DNA from: Triops longicaudatus
Lineage: Eukaryota; Arthropoda; Branchiopoda; Notostraca; Triopsidae
Assembly (NCBI GenBank): GCA_022885665.1
Contig: JAGQDJ010000045.1
Location: forward strand, 806,001-870,000
DNA: 64,000 nt
Direction of reading: 5' to 3'
The translations under genes and the position numbers were made by a program. Positions 22,639 through 36,900 of the stretch are shown piece after piece (the stretch's first letter is position 1; the number at the start of each line of letters is the position of its first letter). The notes under the pieces were generated by a model. It was not told the DNA's origin, did not search any database, and was given only the letters and a program-made list of their open reading frames with translations.

Positions 22639-25483
22639 CTACAACAAGGATATTGTGCCGGTTACGTCCCACCGCGTCAACAGAATCTCACCGAGGAACG
22701 CCACGAGAGCAAACGCGTATCCCGCAGCGATAATAACGAATGCGCTCAATAAGTCCATGATGGACAGGCTTTTACTTACAGGCAAACTTTCCCGGAATGA
22801 CAAGCACGGGATATTACGAACTGAACCGATACCGCGCCGATGCAACAGCCTAACGATGCCAAACTCGGCCAATGTCATAAACCTGTGAAATTTAACTTAT
22901 TAATCCCTTACTAAGCAAGAAAATATTACTTCATCGTTAACGCTTCTTTCAATGCACTTCCTTTTGGAATAAGAAACGATTCAGTGATTTTGAACAGCTC
23001 ATGCTTGTCGTAAATTAAGCTAAAGCGACACTGCTTATATGTCTCGTAATCCTTTGCGATGTAATACTGGAAAATAGTTTCGCCCTACAAAAAAATTTAC
23101 AGTAACTTTCATTTTGATACGTGTTCGTTGTTTCATACTCCAAAGTAGCCATGTTTCCCCGTTAATACTTTGGCAATTCCTTCTTCCTGTGTGTCGACAA
23201 ATTGTTCACGTTTATTTCGAATCCGGTCTCCTAACGATTTGTATACTCCTCTTTCAGCCCCCTAGGCATAATGAGAGCGTAGCATCAGGTAATAGTTTTC
23301 GCATTATATTACGCTGAAGAAAGAAATGTTCGACGAAACTTACGGAAAGAACCATCTCGCTCGCTGAAAAGCTCTGGACAATCAACGAAATAGGGTAGCG
23401 TTGCGCCATGTCCTCCATGGAATCCACCACTGGGATAAGTTTCGGTACTGTGATAAAGGAGATCAGCTCAGAGTTGTATGAGTTAATGAGTATAATCGCC
23501 ATGCTCACAAAGCCACAAATAAGCAACCGGGTAGCATTTAATTTGTTCAGGTAATCTGACGCTATGAGAGAGGTTAACATTAACAAACACTGTTCCCCAT
23601 CTAGATAAGTACTTACCTTGGCATGTCAACACGCGAAAGAAGAACAAAGTTAACTCGCTTAAGACAGGTCGGCGTGCCAACTTGTCTTTCTCAATGAATA
23701 GCAATTTATAGCGCCAAGCTATCAATGAATAAATCCATAACGCCACAGCGCTGAGTAATAAACTCGCAATTAGCATGACCCAAACCTGTAGATACAGTTT
23801 TTCCTCGGTACTGTTTTACAAATACATGTACGTGGTAACAGTTGTAATACCGTAGACTGAAACGGATCAATGGATGCCAATGACTTATCCTTAAACCGAG
23901 GTGGTGGGACCAAAATTACTACGACAGTTTGAGTTAGCATGTGGATGTAGTCAACTGCTGTATACCGCGCATACGTCATCGCTAAGTTTGCAGCTACAAA
24001 ATCAACTTCCTAAGGAACAAAACGTGATTCCTTTCCTGCTTTTGGTTCCTTTCTTAGTTACCCTTCTAGCCGCCATTCCTACCGCACCGTTCCAAGTACC
24101 ATTCTCCACGGATCCCAGTTTATTATCCGGAGGTAATATTAATGTGTAGCTAAAGTGGTAATAATTTGCCAATGCGCGCAGTATGTCGTAGGTAATGCCC
24201 TTGTAGTCAACGGTGTTTCCCTTTTCATTGTGGATAAAACTCTGAACTGGGGGATACTAGAGTGTACAAAATAGACCAATATGTGCAGGATTATGGATTA
24301 GTGTGGCTCTGAAAGCTTTTCTCAAAACAGCAAAATCTCTTTTTTTCTCAGAAATTGAAAAACTATTCGGTATACTCGAAATTCATCAGGTCAGATCCGA
24401 CCGCAGTACAAAGTTTACATACAAACTTTCTGCTGTGGGTCAGACGCTAATTAAAGATTTCTTCAGATTTTCTATTCATTCTATGCATCCTTCTTAGTGG
24501 AGTCTACTTATAACCCATTCATTTTACCCTTAGCAACAGCTGGTAGTTCCTTTGTAATGGGATCGTAAGGACGAGCGCATATATTTGTTTTGCAAACTTG
24601 GATTTGGAAAGAGAAAGACAGGGGCGTTACCGAAAGCTTTACCAGCCCGGGTAATACGAAATTTATCTTTGAATGACACATACGTACCTCTATTGTGGCC
24701 AGAGTTAAATGGCGACCAGTTAGGTACCGTAATGCAAACTGGACTGGGTTGACAGCTACGTAATCGTTCTCTAAAATGCAATAATCTCGTTGGACTTCAT
24801 TTCCAGTCAAATCAAGTTGCTCAGAAGCTCTTTTAAAGGCTACCAACTGCTTCTTCAGCGCAGCTAGCGCCACGGAGACTAGCCAGTTTTCCAGCTTTGC
24901 ACGGTAATCAACCATTTTGTACTATTTTTCACACACACACACGCACAAAATTATTTAAAGGCCAAAAAGGGCCGATAAAAATTACGTAAGCCCACTTCAC
25001 CGGAAGCTGACTCGTTTGTATTTCCTCTTTACACAGCTCTGCTGCTAGGACCAAGACTTGCCCATGTTGTAAATGCGATTGCTTTTCAACGTATGAACGA
25101 AGGGAATTTGCTTTCTGGCATCGCGTTAAAATGACTGCGCCAATAACGTCTGTGTCTGACAAACCACGCTTGACTAGCAAAATAAGAGTAAGAATTACTA
25201 TACTGAATCCTATGCAAAAGAAATACTCGGGTTGGGAATTTGTACGCTTTCGAACTCCCAGTACCGGTATCGTGTTAAAACGTCTTCCATAAAATAATTC
25301 AATTGTCGCATCCACATAGGTTTGATCTCATTCATTATTGAATCATAAAAACACACTACCGTGAAAATATCTGTGAGAATAAGTACACCAACCTTAAAAA
25401 AGCAATAGCGAATTACTTATCTTGTATCCTTCTGATGTATCGAGCAAACTCAACGCACAAAAGAAATACAGCAGCCGCGTCAT
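22639..25483 (-). CDS. Ionotropic receptor (IR), glutamate-receptor-like ligand-gated channel
   Basis: Ten exons give 569 residues (minus strand, in order): 25417-25483, 24986-25155, 24688-24921, 24528-24636, 24062-24246, 23851-24009, 23617-23785, 23344-23561, 22930-23084 and 22639-22882. All phases match and the total is a multiple of three. Residues 1-20 are a signal peptide. About 190-308 form ligand-binding half S1 (YKGITYDILRALANYYHF, GTWNGAVG, MTYARYTAVDY). M1 follows (309-332), then the pore region (FFFRVLTCQGASDYL), M3 (SMAIILINSYNSELISFITV), half S2 with KGSALKEAL, and M4 near 533-555. The S1 arginine that holds the ligand carboxylate in glutamate receptors is kept. M3 lacks the SYTANLAAF motif of true AMPA/kainate/NMDA receptors, which points to the protostome chemosensory/thermosensory IR class. 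The N-terminal region (about 165 residues) is too short for a full amino-terminal domain. The exact IR subfamily was not assigned. Confidence 0.85.
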
Positions 25484-25858
25484 ATTTCTTCGATGTTCAC
25501 CTAAGAAGTGATTTCTTTCCCGAAAAAGCTTCCTTTTTAAATAGCTTGGTCGCAAATGTCATTTCATACAAATCCGTTCTATTTGTATTCATTTCAGTGA
25601 AGTCTGAGTGACATTGTCGATCTTGTTTCGAAATGCATTTTGTCCGAAATCCTATCTTTTCCCCGTGCATATCGAACCTGTAATCAACGGGGTAATCGTC
25701 TGTCTGTCCATCGAAATGCATCGCAAAAGGGGGCCGAGAAAGAAAAGAAATGGGTCTTTTGGGTACAGATAATTCTCTTCATAATAGAAAACGTCTGTCT
25801 GTCCATCAAGAGCTACTCCTTTGAATGCATTCTGTCAAGCACGGTTCGGACAAGCTGT

Positions 25859-25864
25859 TTTATT
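25859..25864 (-). terminator. Polyadenylation signal of the EGF/Sushi/HYR gene
   Basis: AATAAA on the minus strand, about 175 bases past the stop at 26040 and about 375 bases before the start codon of the next gene on the same strand (25483). Confidence 0.45.
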
Positions 25865-26039
25865 AAGGCACCATCGAACGACGACTTTCCATTACAACAT
25901 TTTCCTATATCAACAACAGTGACGTCATTAGACCAAATCACTTTCAAAGTGTCCTTATACACAGTCAAATTGGGTAAGAAAAATTGATTCGAAGTCGACA
26001 GGGGACATAAAAATAGTTTTATATTATTAATATTAGGTT

Positions 26040-29000
26040 TTAAGGCATTTGAGAGTAGTATTTTTCGAGACGAGGCCGACTTTTTCGAGTACGTGGCCTT
26101 CGGGCCATCAAACTTTGAGGCACTGATGAAGGAGAAGAAGACGTATGATTGGCATTGGGTAGAACGGAAGAATGGATGACTATGTTGCAATCTTCGGGCG
26201 CTTTGCAGTCTGTACACTGACGAGCGCCTAATGAACACGTGGTGGTTTTCTTCGGACACGGCTTACAAACCGATCTAACCAGAATTATTAATGACAAATA
26301 TACTAAAGAGCAATAACTGAATTGCAACAAGTAGACTATTCTATAGTTTTCGCAAAAAGAAATTCATGACATGGATCCTACTTAAACCCCACAGTTGACT
26401 ATCCCGTTCTGTCTATGGAAAAATGGCGTCAGAAGGTACCGCCACAGAAATTATCACAATTAGGATGGTCAGCATTAACTACGACGCTGATTTTCAACTT
26501 TCAACCATCTTACAATGTCACGTATTGAAATATGCTGTTACTCTATGACGGTACCTTACCCGACGACATTTTCTGACGATTGATAACTGATTTAGTACTA
26601 GTATTACAGTAAATAAGAATATTTCTTTTCTTACCCTGCAAAACTGTCTTGATACGTTCCCATAGGGCATGGAATACACACAGTAGAATTCACTGGCCGG
26701 TATAATCCTGGACTGCAACCCACTAAACATTCCGATGATTTTCCCATTATTCGTTGCAAGATTGTCACCTTTTCAAATTTTCAAAATTTACCGCATTGCT
26801 TGGTACCAGTTCTACGCTCCTCCCATCCTTCGGGACAACCTGATTCGGGGATTATGCTGGAAGCTGTAAAAATAAGCGTTACATCTCATAGTAAACCAGG
26901 ACTGGGGCGTTAATTTTTGTTTTCTAGAAAGTCATAATTGGCTCAAAGGAGAAAACAATGGTCTTACGAGAGCAATCTGGAATAATGTTTGCTGGTTTCC
27001 AACGTTTATCCTTCCCACATAGATAAACGGCTGAGGGTAACGGTCGGAAAAAGACATGAGAAGGTGAGCACGACGGTCGACACATTTTGCCCCAAGTCCA
27101 CGATTTGCAACTCAGTTGACCGTTCTGCGGGGATTCCAGCACAGGACAAGCTTCTCCATGATATAACGAATCTGGCACTAAGGCCGCTAAGTAAAGGAAC
27201 ACAAACAAAATTTCTGTAAGAAAATTTTCAACACTCCCAACAATTAGGGAAGGCGTATGCTGAATTCGCACCATAATCAAATATTTATTTTTTCAGTGCT
27301 TGATATTTTTATATCTACCCTCACATTGTCTTATATTTAGTTTGCATTGTTGATTCACTTTCTGAATTGTTTTAAACAGTTCGATGCACCACAAGATAAA
27401 CAAACAGGAAAATAAGAACATAGAGAGCAGAACGGACTTACGTGCTACGTGGACAACAAAGTCGCACCGCGCTTTGTTTCCCGTCAAATCTGACGCGACA
27501 TAAGAAATCGGGTGTTGTCCTACTGGGAATAGTGATCCTGGTTCCTAATTAGACCAAAGATTTTCGTTGGTAGCGGGTCATTTACAAGAAGGAAAAAACT
27601 TGCCATCTTACTTTGTTCTTGATTATGTGAGCAATACCAACGTTATCTGAGAAAACGGGCTCTTGCCAAGAAACAGCGACGTACGGTTCGGCGGGACTGA
27701 GTCGTACGTGTAAGTGGTGTGGGCAGTCACGTACTAACGGAACCTCTTTATCTGTAAACACAGATCAAATAATTTAGATTTACCGTCTAAAAAATAGTTA
27801 ATTCTTAAAAAATCGGACATTGCTTCAACATGCATGAAAAAAAATTACCTCGTATTTCAAGCACGAAGGAACAAATGGCGGTATAGTCTGAGGCAGGATT
27901 CCGGGCGCGGAAGGAAACCACGGTTCGACTAGGTCCCAGTTCAACTTGCAAATGTTTGGCCCACGCGGGTTCGGCTTCCACGTGCCTATCATCAAAAATT
28001 TACTTCATTTGGGGTGCATTTTGAACACTCTTTTGCTATAATTTTTTTCATTACTACGCAAACAGCTACGTATAGTACTAGAGTACTCTAAAAAAAGGTC
28101 CATTCCCCAAATTTTGCATTCGATACCTCAAAAAGTAGTTTATCAATCCATATTTTATACACGTAAGTTAGCAAAGCATTATGAATTCTCGGAAAAAGAA
28201 CCATTGTTCCATTAAAGCATTAAAAATACTTTGAAACATATGAAGATATAAAAGGCTACTGATCATACACAAGGTTTTCCGAAATTCGCAATTAACTTTG
28301 CGTTTTAAAAAAATCGTTAAATTCGCTTAAAATTTCTCACGACGGCGTTTTTAACGACCAAACAGTCTATTTAGCGTCACTGAGAACTTTGTAATAAACA
28401 TTAATGGTAATTATCAAGAATTCAACACAACTTTTAATACTGTACTGATTGAGGATTTTTTTCTAGAGGAACTTAGCTAGACATCGTTGGGAACGATTAT
28501 TCATGCAAACTGTTTTCTAGTCCTGTAAATACTTATAGCAGTCGTTCAAATCAATAAAAATGAGTTGTGGTTGCATGTCTATATGACCGTTTATAAAAGA
28601 CAGTTTCAATACATATCTCACGGAAGATTTCGGGACAGTTAAATTCAAAGTTCACTTTCGAGAAAGATTCAAGAAATACTGAAAAAGAAAAAAAAAAGAA
28701 AAAAAAAAAACAGTTGGCAAACTCTTTCTGAACGTTCTTTATCATTCTCACTCCATACTCACATAAGTGGTATCGGTGTAGTATCTTAACGGCAATACAG
28801 GCCACATTTTTTTATTTTTCATTTTTGGTAATTCTGACGGGAGCTACGCTCGTTGCCCCCTTAGTCTTTTACAACTATTTTATATTCATTTCCATTCACT
28901 CCTTACATTACTTGGGCCAAATCAGAGCCGTTTAAAGCAACGGAACTGTATTCGGTAAAAAAAAGTCAAAGGCTGCGTCTCCCATGCCATCTAAACGCGT

Positions 29001-32000
29001 GTTATCGAAGGAAGTGGAATGGATTACCGTGCTTAGTCGCTCGTTAGCACGTTCTTAAGACGTCTGAACAACTAAATACGGGATAAGTTATCCAAATACA
29101 CGTTACCGAGCACAAGTAGTACGATAATCTGTTGCAATTCGCTCAGTAACACGTGCTGAGCATGGCAGTGGAAACGCAGCCAAGGAATCTCACCTAGGAT
29201 TTCTTAGAGCAACTTAAGACAAGAATGCATATTAGAGCTGTTTCAAGCTAGTAGGGCGAATTCGGGAAGCTATTAAGCTGGTAGCGACATCTATTGCGTT
29301 GTTATTTATTCGAAATGTTAAGAGTTTAAATATTACAGAGGAAAGAGTATCCGTGTGAATGGAAACTTTCCAAATTGTAGGATCAATGACGACCAGAGAT
29401 GCTACATGCGAGACGGTGGAAGAGACTACTTACTTCGTCCAATCTACGTTGGTAACCGGTTGAGGAATGTATACAGCAGCTGTTTTCTTGCCCACAGGTA
29501 AATCGACTACCATATCATGTGGACATTCAATACGTGGCCAAGGGTACACTGTTTCATATAGGCATGGTAATTAAACAGTTCAAACATTAATTTTTTTCTT
29601 TTGATTCTTTCTGTCTTTTTCATAGAGGACGAAAACACAGTCTGTGATTTTTTAATAGTTTACGAAAAATTTTTAAGTTTTGAAGTAATGCGACAGAAAG
29701 GGCGACATGTTCAAGAGCATGTAGAGGCATTCTTCACTTGTACATCGAACTCTGGACACATAAACGCTTACCATATGAAAAATGAATGTAGTTGCGGAAA
29801 GATTGGGCGGAGGACGATGAAGGCAAAGAAGGCAAAGCGTTGGTGGCAAGAGAAGAGTAAGCAATAGAAGGCTTCAGTTCCCAATCCCAGACAGCAGGAA
29901 GGGAATTCGAAGTGACATTGTTATTGTCACTGTCTGCTGAGTTCCGCACTGTGACTGATACACACAAAAAAAGCAGTAAGCACAAAGAAACAAAGCTTGC
30001 ACCGCCTCCCTTCTCCGATAAATGTCGGAAGGGTTTGTGCACATTGCACAGGAAAACGTTGAACAGAAAAGCTGAAAGACTCTTGGAAGACAATTATATC
30101 CACCAACTTATTCTCATATCGCTTCCCGTTCAAACGATATCGTTCCTGTTGATATAATTTGCATACAAATTCTTTAGAAAACTAAAATTCAGAAACTGTT
30201 TTTTTTTTAATTACTGATTTAAACCTCTGTGAACGTTACTTGGATTGTGAAACTTGGTGTTGTGCAACGTTGGATTTCGTGCACGAAAACCCCTGAAACC
30301 CATTCTTCGTGATCTCTCAACAGACCTATTTCTGCACACATAGAGCAAGCGCGGCAAAAAGATTGAGGAAACTAAGGACAACCACAGCAAGCACTTCACG
30401 CGTTAAACTAGAGATTTATAAATTAACTTAAATACGAGAGCTTAAGGAATACATTAGCGAACTCCATACATCTTGCCAATACAGAGTTGTTCATTTAGAG
30501 AACTGTGTGCCCAGTCTCTGTACGTAGCTGTAACTCTTTTTTGAAAAAATATTTGATAAAAAATAAACTGTTCTAATCTTTCATGAGAATAATGCATAAG
30601 ATGAATCTAATGCATATGTATATTGTCGAAAAAGGTTAGAACATATTTGTAAACCTGACCCGAACTCTTTCACACTATTAAAAAAGCAGTAGGCTATTTT
30701 TTTAACGTGCCACTGAAAAGAATCTAGGATTACACAAGTAGTTTTTCACAAAATCACCTGAACAGTTTCTAAGACCTTGTGTACCCATATAGCTAAAATG
30801 GTTACTCTGGTTTGATTTCAACCCTAGCAATAAATGATAAAATATCTATAAAAATTACACAAGGTAGTTCAGATTTCATTTGCTGCGACTTACTGTACTA
30901 AGTTAAGCTTCAAAGCTCAGTTTAACTTTAAAAACCTTTAGCTTATCTTGCACAGTAACTAAAAAGTTACTAAACGAAAAATTGTTATAAATACGGTATT
31001 TTGAATTATCGAAAACGCTTCAAAGTCACCCGAAAGATTTTCCCATTCTATTCACCTATGCGGATTATGTATTCTATTTGTCTCGATCGGATGCTTTATT
31101 CATATGCTTTTATGAAAATTGTGCTAACTAGTTTCATTTCGAGAAAACACAGTCTAAGATCGTCTGAGACCGATGCTAAATTTGACTTAAACCAAATAAA
31201 GTTCTGGGACAAACTTAACTAACGAGAACAAGTTTTAATGTCCGTTTATTCGTATAAGTATTTATATTTCTTCTTGATCGTAATTTTTGAGAAGAAGAAT
31301 AGGTTCTCAACCAAAAAATCGAATTTTGATTGATAGTGAAATTTGTGTACTAATCGAAAAATAGACAAGCATTAGTACTCAATAGTCATTAATTTTCCCT
31401 ATTCAGAGGTTTCCATAAACTCGCGTAATACGAAGTTCCACTGTCACACCACGAACAGAAGAACTTTAGGACAACGTTTTCAAAAATAGATTATTGCCTG
31501 TATACAAACAACAGTACGCAAAGATTAAGTTCAACAAAAATATGAAGAAAATTGCTAGAGTGAGTTCAAGCCAAAAGAAAAAAGCCTTTAGTCACGTAAA
31601 AAGTTACCTTTCTCGCAAATCGGGCCCGATCTGAACGGCGTCCATTGGAACGAATCAGAACAAACTCTCAAAGGATTGCCTACCACGCGATAGCCTCGAT
31701 CGCACGTGAAGTAACAATGCAAATTAGTCCACGCTTCCCCGTTTTGGCACTGTAAGGGCATCACTGTCCCATTGCGCGGTTTTTCCAACGGCGGACATGT
31801 CGCCGCTTTACGCATAGCCCAAAGAAAAGTGCGTATGCAAATTTAAGACTTTTGACTCTAATACGCCAAAGCGTATAAAAAAATAACGCTCCTTACTGTT
31901 TTTTGCTCTTACCTTTACACGCTCCTAATTTGCCTTTCCATTTACCATCTTCGCCACATCTCCTAGCAGGACCACGAATTCGAACAGTCGCTTCATTGTT

Positions 32001-33869
32001 TATTACAAGGTCTTCCTCTCGCCTAGCGCTGCGTGTGGCCCTTGTCGCAGCGCGCTTCTTATGCTCAGACAAAACTTTCTTGTGTCGTCCATTACCCGTG
32101 GACCAACCGCGACTCAACGCTTCTTGGACAGAATTCACACCCGTTTTGGGACTGACCGTACTGGTACTAGCAATCGTACTCGTACTAACGGGCTCCCAAT
32201 GTCCCTTCCATATCCGTGTTTGTCGCCAGCCTGTATTCCCTGCAAGGGAAGGGAGACTGGCTTCGTTGTCCGTTGGAGCATCTTGCTTGTTTTCCGTAGT
32301 CTTATTCAGACTATTCAAACTCTCGCTGCTTGTCGTAGAGGGCGTCGGCTTGGAATGTCTCGGCTTATCGAACTGATAACCTTTTTTGCATTTTAACTGA
32401 CACGCAGTACCCGGTTTGTAGCCTTGCGGACCCGGACGCGTGGAACAATACAAATAACCACCCGTAGGTGGATCAAAGGCGGGACAGTAATTCACCACTT
32501 TCGCCGGCACTTCTGGAAAGATCATGTAAACGTTAAGTAATTTACTCAAGAACCTTACTCTCCGCCTACGAAAAAAAGGTACAAGACTCCCATAACCTGA
32601 CATGGACAAGGCTTTGTTCGCATAGTTGCATTAGACTCCAAATCCTACTCAAATGACTTCCGTTAAAACGAATTGGTGAAAACTCAAATCTGGTGGTTAA
32701 CGTGATTATCGTTAAAACCGCAGAAAAAATTCCAAATTTTGAAAATAAAAATGACTGTTAATGGTGAAAGCCTGTGTTAGTGAAAAACAAATGTAATAAA
32801 TATGGTTTGTTAGGTTTCGAGAAATCGTACAAAAATGTTGACCTGTTTTGTCATGAATAAGCAACAGAAATAGATGTAGCACTACAGAGACGATTTGAAT
32901 TCAACTGAAATTCCACGTTTAAAAGAGCTAGGGCATGAGGAGTTCAGTTTCACGTGACTAAAACTTTTGCATTTCAAATATAAGCTCATTTTTCTGTCAC
33001 ACCTATTAATTCTGATTTCAATTAATTTGACAAGTCAAGGTGATTGACTTCACCCTCAAACCCCCTAAGTGTGTCCACGTCGAAGATAACAAAATGAACT
33101 TTCGAGTTAATGAGTTAGATTGTAAAATGAGCTGAGTTTGAATACGTCGTAACATTTCCACTTGTAGAACCCAATTTATTTAAAAATTTCTTATTACCCA
33201 GGCACGATTTTTGGTCTGCTGCAAGTAAGAAACCCAGTCGACATTCACACAGATGTGCGCCCGGTTGATTTCGACAAATGTGGGAGCAGCCGCCGTTAAA
33301 GATGGCGCATTCGTCAATATCTCTGCATTTCTTCCAGTTACTACCAGAGAAGTATATCCGTTAGTTCATTTGTAGTTTTTTTATTGATCTTCTTGTGCAT
33401 TCTGAGATTTAACATGATTATTTACGCCGCTTTCGTATCCTTACTTTGAATCTGGTACATATCCAGTTGGACAGTCGCAATGAAAGGATCCCACGGTGTT
33501 GATGCAATGATGCTCACAGCCGCCATTATCCACTAAGCATTCATTAATATCTAAAAATTTTCCATGGGAGACGTTCAAGTTGGGGAAGCGCGAGTAAGGA
33601 AAGAAAGAGAAGGGTTACCACCTTGGCATGTATGCAAGTCTTCTTGTAAAGCGAATCCAGGGGGACATTGACAATAATAGGATCCGCGCGTATTAATGCA
33701 ATGGCCGTGAATGCACGGGTCTCGCAAACATTCATCCACGTCATAACAGGTCAAACCAGACAAGCGGAAGCCCGAAGGACACTGACAGATGAAAGAACCT
33801 TCTGTATTGATGCAAATCCCGTTAGTGCATGGACTGGAAGAGCACTCATCCACATCTGCATACGGTTCC

Positions 33870-33905
<36 letters not shown>

Positions 33906-36900
33906 GAGTTCGAGACTTCTTGGTCTGATTTCTTATGTTAAATAGAATAGACTGTCAAAAATCACCATAACAGTTGCTATCCAACGCTTCGAAACCCGGA
34001 TGACATTCACAACGGTAGCTTCCGGGTACGTTGATACAATCCCCATTGATACATGAACTGAAGACGCATTCGTCTATGTCTACAGGTCAGAAAAAGTGAA
34101 AGGAACCATAACAACCGTAAAATGTAATAAAAATGAGAACTTCTTAAATTCACAATGAAAATAAAAAATGGGAAAGTAAATTACCATAACATGTGTTGTT
34201 CTCTAAACTGAAGCCCGAAGGACATTTGCAACGGAAAGACCCTTCGGTGTTGATACACGAGCCATTGGAACACGGATTCATTAAACATTCGTTTACGTCT
34301 GGAAAATAAACAAGCCGAGAAAAATCATTTACTTAAAAATTCACAATCAAACTTATAAAACCAATGAAAAAAAAATACGAATACTTGAAACCAAAGGATT
34401 ATGGAAGGGTTGTGTTGATATTTTAGTTTAGATTCAAAACTTTCCCATTATGTACAGCCGTGCCCGGATGTAAGAGACAGCCGAAAGGAATCTGCTACAA
34501 CACACCCGGGTTACTTTTTGTTTCGGCCTTTCTCCCGTTGCCTTGTGTCAGGCTGAATTCTTAGTGTAGACCGTCTTAAAAACCCACGAGGGGAACGGGG
34601 AAGGTAAGAATGTAAAGCTTCAGTTTGCGATGGTCTGGTATCGTAAAATGAGGCCCGGCAGAAACCTTATTCAGGTTTCGTTTCCATTTTTACCTATGCA
34701 AGTGTCGTTTTCTAATTCGTAGCCCGTTTGACACAAACACTGATAAGAGCCCGGTACATTGACGCACTCGCCGTTTCGACAGGGATTCCTTTCACACTCG
34801 TCGATATCTGGGAATAAAAGAACTCATTAGCATAAGAGAAATCCCGTTGCTTTTACGCGAAATAAAGGCTTTACCGGTACAAACGAGACGATCCTCTAGC
34901 TTAAATCCGTCTTCGCAGCTGCACTCGAAGCTACCTTGAGTATTTGAACAACGACCGTTGATACAAGGAACGTCGATACATTCATCGATATCTAAAAAAA
35001 ACTTATGTTTCATTTCAGATCATCGATATTTGTTTGCTCCGACCTTGGCAGTAAGTGTCATTCCTTGATTCATATCCTTCGAAACAAGTACACGCAAACG
35101 AACCGGGATAGTTTTGACAGTGGCCGTTAATGCACTGGCCATCAATTGCACATTCGTCAACATCTTTAAGAACGAGGTAGAAGAAGCAAAATATATATGT
35201 ATTTGAAAAAATACTGTAAACAAGATTGACCGTTTCGGGGAATGTCAACAAGTTCAATTAGGTTACCCGAGCATTCTCCTTGGTCATTTTTAATGTACCC
35301 AGTCCAGCAGTTACATTCAAAAGAGCCCGGCGTGTTTTGACAAGAACTAAACTTGCATAAAGGCTCGCCGTTTTCCAAAGCGCATTCGTCTAAATCGTTA
35401 CATGTTTTCCAGTCATCCATCAACGCAAAACCACTGGGACAAGAGCAATGCACACTGCCCACCACGTTGACGCAGACATCAGAGCAACCGCCGTTGTCCT
35501 GGAAGCATTCGTTGACGTCTAAACACGAAATTTACAAGACTGCAGCCTAAACAGCGCCAATATATTCAAATGTAAGCCATTTGTTTACCAACACAAGTTT
35601 TGTTGCCCAGTCCCAATTCGTAACCCGAAGGACAAGAGCAATATGCTGAGCCGTTGACGTTGTGGCACACGTGACTGCAACCGAAATTGTTATTCAGACA
35701 TTCGTCCACGTCTAGGAAGAGTAGGATAAATGTCGTATTATGAAGTGAAAGTACGTATAGGAGAACGAGACCCTTTCTCTCAACAAGGAGAAACAATAGT
35801 CTCTATTTCCTACATAGTTCTGTGCGTTCGGTCTTCTTCTCTTCCTCACTAAGAATACGTTTGCATGCAAACAGGTAAAAAAAAAGTAACTTCGATAATT
35901 ATTGATTTCTTGCTTTAGCTGGACGTGTGGCGCTTTTTGGACGTTTCTTGCACAACATTTGTAGAAAATATGACTCAAATGACATGTTCAATTCAAAGCA
36001 CACAGCACTCGCGAGAACGAAATACTCGGACGCGTTACTTTACGGGCACAGGCACACAGCTCCTGAGGTAGGAACAATCATTACTACCCAAGTACCGATC
36101 GTTTTGGGTTGAACACATTTCCTTTGTTTCCTTTTTGGGATAAGTGCCATGTGTATGTATGCCATTATTTACATAATTCTAGCTTATAGCTGTTAATAGA
36201 AACGAGCAGCGTAGTTAGTTCTGAATACTTTTACTAATTTACTTTTACTAAATTTTTTCAGCGGACTTCTCTATCCCGAGGGCATGGAAAGCAAACTTCT
36301 CGCTAGACTGTTATATCTCGTTTACTTTCTCCCCGTTGTGAATCCTTTTTACGCGTGAAAAATACTATCCTACTTGGGAAGATCGTACTTAAACTACCAG
36401 ACCGTTTTCTTACGATCTCATGTTTACCGGTGAGGTTTCACACGTAACGCATCACAAAAATATAAAAAGTGAAAGATAAATGACAAAATAACTACGAGCA
36501 AATATTTAAAGATTCTTCCAGCTTTTATACAAAATACGTAATGGAAGTAATTTGCGTGTTGGGCAATTTATGTTTAGTACTGTGTTACATTAAAAAAATA
36601 CCTTGACAGGAGCCTTCCGAGTTGGGAACCCAACCAGTCGGACAAGTCACTAATTCCGGACCAGCGAACTCTTCGTCCATGCACAAGTAGGATCCGATGG
36701 TGTTTTTACACGCATTAGCACATGGTTTTCCTTCATCATATTCGCCTACATCACACTCGTCGATATCTGCAATCAAATTAGAGTGCATTTAACATCAAAT
36801 ACAGCTTTTGTTATTCGAGACACTCATGGCTAAATCCATTAATTTCACAATGAAAAGATTTCCAGTTTTTATTGTCCTCTTTAATTAATTCTCAATTTGC

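Noticed and set aside
26560..26572. Possible 13-base microexon between the GCC2 exon and the last exon
   Set aside because: It has AG and GT borders, but exon 26635-26722 ends in phase 2 and joins exon 26040-26274 directly in frame; including the microexon would give an early stop.
31903..32396. Two long plus-strand frames opposite the interrupted Sushi exon
   Set aside because: They are antisense to an exon with six Sushi cysteines and matched phases, and they lack splice or start support.
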